Positions 59,520 to 64,000 of a stretch of 64,000 bases of DNA are shown here, one piece after another. Both the position numbers and the translations under genes were made by a program. The notes beneath the pieces are model-generated. The model saw nothing but the letters and a program-made list of their open reading frames with translations, did not search any database and was not told where the DNA came from. Every line of letters begins with the position of its first letter. Position 1 is the first letter of the stretch. Source of the stretch: Yinghuangia soli (GTDB lineage: Bacteria > Actinomycetota > Actinomycetes > Streptomycetales > Streptomycetaceae); assembly GCF_021502675.1 (NCBI RefSeq), contig NZ_JAKFHA010000003.1, forward strand, positions 280,103-344,102, given 5' to 3'.

Positions 59520-60046
59520 CCTTCCTCACCAGATACGAGCTCCCGGTGACGAACCACCGCGCGTCGATCGTCGGCCGACCGCCGGCAACGGCTGCGCGCT
59601 CCGGCTTGTAGCAGCTCGGGACGGTGTGCCCGCCGTCCCGAGTCAAGCGGAACCCGCCGACCAAGCCCACACGGGGTCCAGCTATCGCAAGACCATCCGT
59701 TGGCCCGGCGCCCGGAGATCGAGAACCCCGTATAGCGGGGATCGACAGCCCCTGCATGCCGAAATGCTGTCGTAGGAACGCTGTTTGCGTAGACCCCTAC
59801 TACGCCTGGGATGCAACTGCCATCACTGCGCCAAGCTGCACGGCTGGGACGAACTCCCGGACGAATGGCGGCAGATCCATCGGATCCTTCCCTGGACACT
59901 CCCACCACCTGGATGTCCGACGCCATCGACGCCTGCCCCACCACGCTCCCCGGTTTGTCGGCCTCTCACGTCCCCTACGAGTCGATCAGCGCCGGAGGCG
60001 CCTGGGCCGCCGTCCTCTTGCGGGAAATCTCCGGGGCGGGTCGGCT
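59520..60046. other. 527-bp region without a supported gene
   Basis: A plus-strand frame from 59785 begins plausibly (LRLGCNCHHCAKLHGWDELP, DEWRQIHRILPW) with a CxCxxC group, then turns into low-complexity antisense of the hydrolase gene. It may be a truncated gene fragment. Confidence 0.45.
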
Positions 60047-61777
60047 TCAGGCCGGCGCGCCGGTTGCCGCGTCGGTTGCCGCGGCGGCGGTCGCCGCGGC
60101 GGAGCTGCTGCGGAGGACGCGGCGCAGGTAGGCGACGGTGAGTTCGGTGTAGGGGATGTGGTCGGCGCCTGCGAAGGCGTGGCCCGCCTCGGGGACGAGG
60201 ACGAGTTCGGCGGGGACGCCGTGCCGGATGCAGGCATCGGCGAGTTGCCGGCTGTGGGCGGCCGGGACGGGGGTGTCCTCGGTGCCGTGCACGAGCAGCA
60301 TGGGCGCGGTGTCGGGCCCGGCCTGGTGGAGGGGGCTGGCCTGGCGGGCGAGTCCGGGCCGGTCGGCGAGGAGGTCGCGGACGGGTTCGGCGAAGCCGTG
60401 CTCGAGCATCGCGGTCAGATCGGTGGGGCCGTACCAGCTCACGGCGGCATGGATGCGGCTGGTGCCGGTGGCCACGCCGAGATCGCCTTCGAGGTCGGGG
60501 CGGTGCCCGGTGGTGGCAAGGAGCGCGGCGAGGTGTCCGCCGGCGGACTCTCCCCAGGCGGCGACGCGGCCGGGGTCGATGCCGAGGCGGTCGGCGTGGT
60601 ACTTCAGCCAGCGGATCGCGCTCTTGGTGTCGTGCAGCTGGGCCGGCCAGGGCGCCTCGCCGCTGAGCCGGTACTGGATGGACGCGAACGCGATTCCGGC
60701 GGCCAGGAGTTCCTCGCGGATGCGCTCGGTGTCGATGGGCGTGGCAACGTGCTTGTTCGTGCCCCACATCCACGCGCCGCCGTGCAGCCAGGCGACGACC
60801 GGCACGGGTCCGTCGCGGCGCGGCACCTCCACGTCGATCATCAGCGGGCGGAAGCCGCGGATGCGGGCGACGAGCCCGTCGCGGAAGCGTACACGGTCCT
60901 CCAGCGTTTCGGCGCGCGGGAATTCGTGGTCGGCGAACCGCATGAGCTCGGCCTCGGCCGCGCTCATCGGCGGAACCGCGGTCGGGGTCGCGGCGAGGCG
61001 GTCGGCGAACCAGTCGGCGGTGGCGGCCACGACCGGGGTGGACTGGTCGCGGTCGGGGTCGAGGACGCCGAAGATGTGGTCCGCGCCGGCCAGTTCGGTG
61101 AACGTGAGGTCGGTGGCAGGGGTGGCGCGCAGGAGCGCGGCGGACGCGGCAGGGTCGATGAGGGTGTCCGCCGAGCCGGCGAGCGCGAGGATCGGGCGGT
61201 CGAAGGCGGCGAGGGCCGCGTCCAGGTCGAGGCGCTGGATCTCGTGCCACCAGGTGCGGGAGAAGGTGAAGGTGGTGAATCCCAGGTCCGCGGTGACGTG
61301 GTCGGCGTCCCCGGCGAACGCGGGGGCCAGGAACGCGAATGCGGGGCCGGGCTGCGCCGCGGGGCCGCAGGACCACCAGCCCAGGGCGGCGAGTCGGGGT
61401 TCGGCCCGGGCGAGGAGTGCGGCGATCATGCCGCCCTGGGAGAACCCGAGGCAGGCGACCCGCGTGTCGTCGATGTCCTCGCGTGCGCTCAGCCACCGGT
61501 AGGCGGCGTGGGCGTCGGCGAGTTCGCCGGTGACGGTCAGGTCGGTCTGGGGGCGGGTGCTCGCGCCGCAGCCGGCGAAGTCGATGCGCAGCGAGGCCAC
61601 GCCGCGGGCGGCGAGCGCGGCGGCGAGCCGGGAGAACATGCCGCCGACCTCGTCGCGGTGGCTGGCGGTGCCGTGCAGCAGGAGCACGGCCGGGAAGGGA
61701 CCGTTCCCGGGGGGTGTCGCCAGCGCGGCGGGGATGTCACCGGAATCGCCGGGGATGGTCAGGCTGCGGTCGTTCAT
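60047..61777 (-). CDS. tandem fusion of two alpha/beta hydrolases
   Basis: A 576-residue protein with two complete hydrolase cores. Core 1 (~1-265): FPAVLLLHGTASHRDEVGGM, LRIDFAGCGASTRP, nucleophile elbow CLGFSQGGMIAALL, acid region LALAGSADTLIDP and late AGADHIFGV. Core 2 (~300-560), of the esterase/lipase (BD-FAE/HSL-like) type: VVAWLHGGAWMWGTNKHVAT, elbow AAWGESAGGHLAALLATTGH, LLVHGTEDTPVPAAHS and VPEAGHAFAGADH. Both have a serine elbow and a late histidine, so both may be active. AAGGACG precedes ATG 61777. It lies 88 bases after the MFS gene on the same strand. Confidence 0.85.
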   Translation of the reverse strand: MNDRSLTIPGDSGDIPAALATPPGNGPFPAVLLLHGTASHRDEVGGMFSRLAAALAARGVASLRIDFAGCGASTRPQTDLTVTGELADAHAAYRWLSAREDIDDTRVACLGFSQGGMIAALLARAEPRLAALGWWSCGPAAQPGPAFAFLAPAFAGDADHVTADLGFTTFTFSRTWWHEIQRLDLDAALAAFDRPILALAGSADTLIDPAASAALLRATPATDLTFTELAGADHIFGVLDPDRDQSTPVVAATADWFADRLAATPTAVPPMSAAEAELMRFADHEFPRAETLEDRVRFRDGLVARIRGFRPLMIDVEVPRRDGPVPVVAWLHGGAWMWGTNKHVATPIDTERIREELLAAGIAFASIQYRLSGEAPWPAQLHDTKSAIRWLKYHADRLGIDPGRVAAWGESAGGHLAALLATTGHRPDLEGDLGVATGTSRIHAAVSWYGPTDLTAMLEHGFAEPVRDLLADRPGLARQASPLHQAGPDTAPMLLVHGTEDTPVPAAHSRQLADACIRHGVPAELVLVPEAGHAFAGADHIPYTELTVAYLRRVLRSSSAAATAAAATDAATGAPA

Positions 61778-61865
61778 GGTCGTCCTTCGCTGAGGGCGGT
61801 ACGGGCCCCGCGCGGCGGCCGTGCGCCGGGTCGCCGCGCGGGGCTGTCGAGGGGTGGGCGTGCGG

Positions 61866-63302
61866 TCAGGCTTCGGCGGTCTGCGGGCCGGGCGCGGCGC
61901 CGGAGTGCGCCTCGGCGGGGTGCGCGTCGGCAGGGGCGTGCGAGCGGGAGCGGGCGCGCGGGATCAGGAGCGTCAGCACCGCGGCCACGACCATGAACGC
62001 GGCCATGAGCGCGAACGCGTGGGTGAACGCGTCCTGGGTGGGCAGCGGCGGCGCGCCGGGCATCGAGACGGTGTCCCGGGCCAGTACCGACCCGCTGAGC
62101 GCGAAGCCGAGCGAGGATCCGAAGGAGAACATCACCGACACGATCCCGGGGAGGAACGCAGGGGTCTCCGCCGGCGAGAACAGCACGCCGAGCCCGGTCG
62201 CCGCTGTCATCGCCGCGCCGGCGAAGACGCAGGTCACCAGAGTTGCGAACACGAACGCGGGAACCGCGGAGTCCATGCACAGGGCGAGACCGACCAGCCC
62301 CGCGCCCGCCAGCGAGGTGGCGGTGACCAGGATCGGCCGCCACCCGACCCGGCGCGCGAGGTTGCCCATGGCCGGGGCGATGCACACGGTCAGGAAGGTG
62401 CCGGGCAGGACGGCCAGCGAGTAGTCGGTGGCGCTCAGTCCGAACCCTCCGACCGCCTCGGGAAGTTCTGCCCAGAACGGCATGAGCATGTTGGCGGCGC
62501 CCATGAACCCGGCCATGCCGAACAAGATGATGGCCGCCAGGCCCCACACACGGCGGCTGGCGAGCAGCCCGACCTGGACCATCGGGTGCGCCGAGACCCG
62601 CTCGACGACGACGAACGCAGCGATCAGGGCGGCTCCGACGGCCAGCAGCCCGAGCGTTCCGGCGTCCGTCCAGCCCCAGGTGCCGGACTGCGCGAGGCCT
62701 GTCGAGACCGCGACCACGCCGGCGCCGAGCGTGGCGATGCCCAGCCAGTCGGTGCGTTGGGACACCGCTTCCGAGCGGGGTACGAAGGCGGCCACGCACA
62801 CGACCGCGGCTGCGCCGACCGCCGCGGCGATCCAGAAGATCCCCCGGTACCCGACCGTGTCGGTGACCCGTCCGGCGATGAAGATGTCGATGCCGCTCAC
62901 CCCGCTGTTGAGCGCGTTCAGCCACCCCAGGTACAGCGGGTACTCCTCGGCCGGGACCTGGTCGCGCAGGATCAGGAACGACAGCGGCAGCGCGACCACC
63001 CCGGTGGCCTGCAGCCAGCGCCCCAGGTCGAACAGGACCAGGTTCCCCGACGTCGCCACCAGCACGCTGCCGGCGATCCCGAGCACCAGTACCGCCAGCA
63101 GCATCCGCCGCCGTCCGAACCGGTCGCTGACCGGGAGCGACGCGGCGGCCAGCCCGCCGAATGCGAAGAACAGCGCCTGGGACAGCGACATTTGCGATGC
63201 GGACGCCCCCAGATCAGGGCCGATCTTCGGCAGTGCCGGAGTGATCATCACCGCCGCCACCTGGAACGAGGAGATCGCCAGGAGCAGCGTCGCCAGCAGC
63301 AC
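61866..63302 (-). CDS. MFS transporter (DHA2-like)
   Basis: A 478-residue major facilitator protein with 12-14 helices: LLATLLLAISSFQVAAVMIT, LPKIGPDLGASASQMSLSQA, LPVSDRFGRRRMLLAVLVLG (motif A, D-R-x-G-R-R), GRWLQATGVVALPLSFLILR and IFIAGRVTDTVGYRGIFWIA. A polar tail follows the last helix. GTG 63302 is the only start in the open frame; CTG codons upstream would add a Pro/Arg-rich leader, so the N-terminus is uncertain. With the double hydrolase and divergent Lrp regulator it forms a likely export/hydrolysis unit. Confidence 0.85.
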   Translation of the reverse strand: MLLATLLLAISSFQVAAVMITPALPKIGPDLGASASQMSLSQALFFAFGGLAAASLPVSDRFGRRRMLLAVLVLGIAGSVLVATSGNLVLFDLGRWLQATGVVALPLSFLILRDQVPAEEYPLYLGWLNALNSGVSGIDIFIAGRVTDTVGYRGIFWIAAAVGAAAVVCVAAFVPRSEAVSQRTDWLGIATLGAGVVAVSTGLAQSGTWGWTDAGTLGLLAVGAALIAAFVVVERVSAHPMVQVGLLASRRVWGLAAIILFGMAGFMGAANMLMPFWAELPEAVGGFGLSATDYSLAVLPGTFLTVCIAPAMGNLARRVGWRPILVTATSLAGAGLVGLALCMDSAVPAFVFATLVTCVFAGAAMTAATGLGVLFSPAETPAFLPGIVSVMFSFGSSLGFALSGSVLARDTVSMPGAPPLPTQDAFTHAFALMAAFMVVAAVLTLLIPRARSRSHAPADAHPAEAHSGAAPGPQTAEA

Positions 63303-63471
63303 CCCGCGCGAGACCGGGCGAGAGGCCGGGCGGGCGGGTCTGGCGGTCGGGGAGGATCCGGGCTCTCCGCGGAGGCCGGTGGGGCACAGCAGGGCTTCAT
63401 CAGCCCTGATCGTGGCGCCCGATGCACCGGAACCCCTGATCTACCGGATACCGCCGCGTAGAGTGCCGCCC

Positions 63472-64000
63472 ATGCCTGATTCCGTCGCCGATCGCGCGCC
63501 CATGGACGAGTTGGACCTCGCCGTGGTCCAGGCCGTGGAGCGCGCGCCGCGCGGGTCCTGGGCCGTGATCGGCGCCGCCGTGGGCGCCGACCCGACCACC
63601 GCCGCCCGGCGCTGGGAACGCCTCGAGGCCGCCGGCGCGGCATGGGTGACCTGCTATCCGGTCCTGCTCACCTCGCTCGCCGTCGCGATCGTGGAGGTGG
63701 GCTGCGCCCCCGGGACGGCGCTGACCACCGCGCGCACCATCGCCCGCGACCCCCAGGCCGTCTTCGTCGACGTCGTCACGGGCACGACCGACGTCCTCGC
63801 CACCGTCGTCACCGATGGCATGGCCTCGATGTCCGCCTACGTCCTCGAACGCCTCGGCGCCATACCAGGCGTCACCGCCGTACACACCCACCCGGTCCTG
63901 ACCGTGCACTCCGAAGGCACCCACATCGGCCACGCCGCACTCGACAAGGCCGCCCTCGACCGCCTCCCCGTGCCCGACCACGGCCGCATCACCGGCGCCA
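63472..64000 (+). CDS. Lrp/AsnC-family regulator (cut by window end)
   Basis: At least 176 residues: an N-terminal HTH (MDELDLAVVQAVERAPRGSW, AAVGADPTTAARRWERLEAA) and a RAM-like ligand domain (VAIVEVGCAPGTALTTARTI, FVDVVTGTTDVLATVVTDGM, LERLGAIPGVTAVHTHPVLT). It seems to begin a second unit (KAALDRLPVPDHGRITGA), as in two-module actinobacterial Lrp proteins. It is divergent from the MFS gene with 169 bases between, and probably regulates it. Confidence 0.85.
   Translation, partial: MPDSVADRAPMDELDLAVVQAVERAPRGSWAVIGAAVGADPTTAARRWERLEAAGAAWVTCYPVLLTSLAVAIVEVGCAPGTALTTARTIARDPQAVFVDVVTGTTDVLATVVTDGMASMSAYVLERLGAIPGVTAVHTHPVLTVHSEGTHIGHAALDKAALDRLPVPDHGRITGA

Overview
The window is very GC-rich DNA with the codon use, tightly overlapping operons and gene families of a streptomycete-like actinobacterium (Streptomycetaceae or a close relative). 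Indicators are a YbdK-type ligase, a Ku/LigD end-joining cassette, a DUF5133 protein, DUF6286/AmaP/Asp23 envelope-stress genes, SpoIIE-type phosphatases with fused RsbW-like kinases, and WYL, CGNR, GntR and GlxA regulators. No rRNA, CRISPR array, prophage or complete insertion sequence is visible. Family assignments come from reading motifs and remembered families; no database search was run.

The left third (1-24,000) is accessory, stress-flavoured DNA. It holds the ligase, a STAS protein, a hemerythrin protein, a region-2-only sigma-like protein, the NHEJ set (coiled-coil protein, Ku, two-domain LigD), a glycogen-binding-like (isoamylase early set) protein, a second STAS protein, a phosphotransferase, a DUF2795 protein, a lipoprotein/27-residue membrane peptide/DUF6766 trio, MtnB, an acyl-carrier-like protein, a TauE/SafE transporter and small stress proteins (DUF1508, DUF5133, hydrophobic peptide). 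It is strewn with broken genes. Several are decayed second copies of genes that are intact elsewhere in the window (hemerythrin, DUF1508, DUF2795, isoamylase early set). Others are a nonsense-mutated haloacetate dehalogenase-like hydrolase, a methyltransferase that has lost its catalytic segment, an SDR tail and an IS21-type IstB tail. A tRNA-like element with an oversized, non-canonical centre lies at 19,081-19,206.

The centre (24,000-43,700) is more ordered. It has two paralogous membrane SpoIIE phosphatases (24,392 + and 38,352 -), a DUF4132 giant, a DM13 protein, an FeS-type photolyase overlapping an FAD amine-oxidase-like protein, and a DinB protein. An operon follows with an ECF sigma factor, a zinc-finger/Asp23 protein, further Asp23 proteins, DUF2273-like, DUF6286 and AmaP (38,610-42,965), and then a third STAS protein. 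These suggest a partner-switching and envelope-stress network.

The right part (43,900-64,000) holds a PQQ-propeller lipoprotein, a VOC/WYL divergent pair, a GntR-controlled BMP-type ABC importer ending in an ornithine-cyclodeaminase-family enzyme, a cupin, a zinc-ribbon/CGNR divergent pair around a palindrome, and an HD-domain/GlxA divergent pair around a satellite-like repeat. It ends with a secreted small protein, a double alpha/beta-hydrolase fusion with an MFS transporter, and an Lrp-type regulator cut by the window end.

Start codons were moved from the longest open frame wherever a ribosome-binding site or family start favoured an internal codon; these choices are stated per gene.
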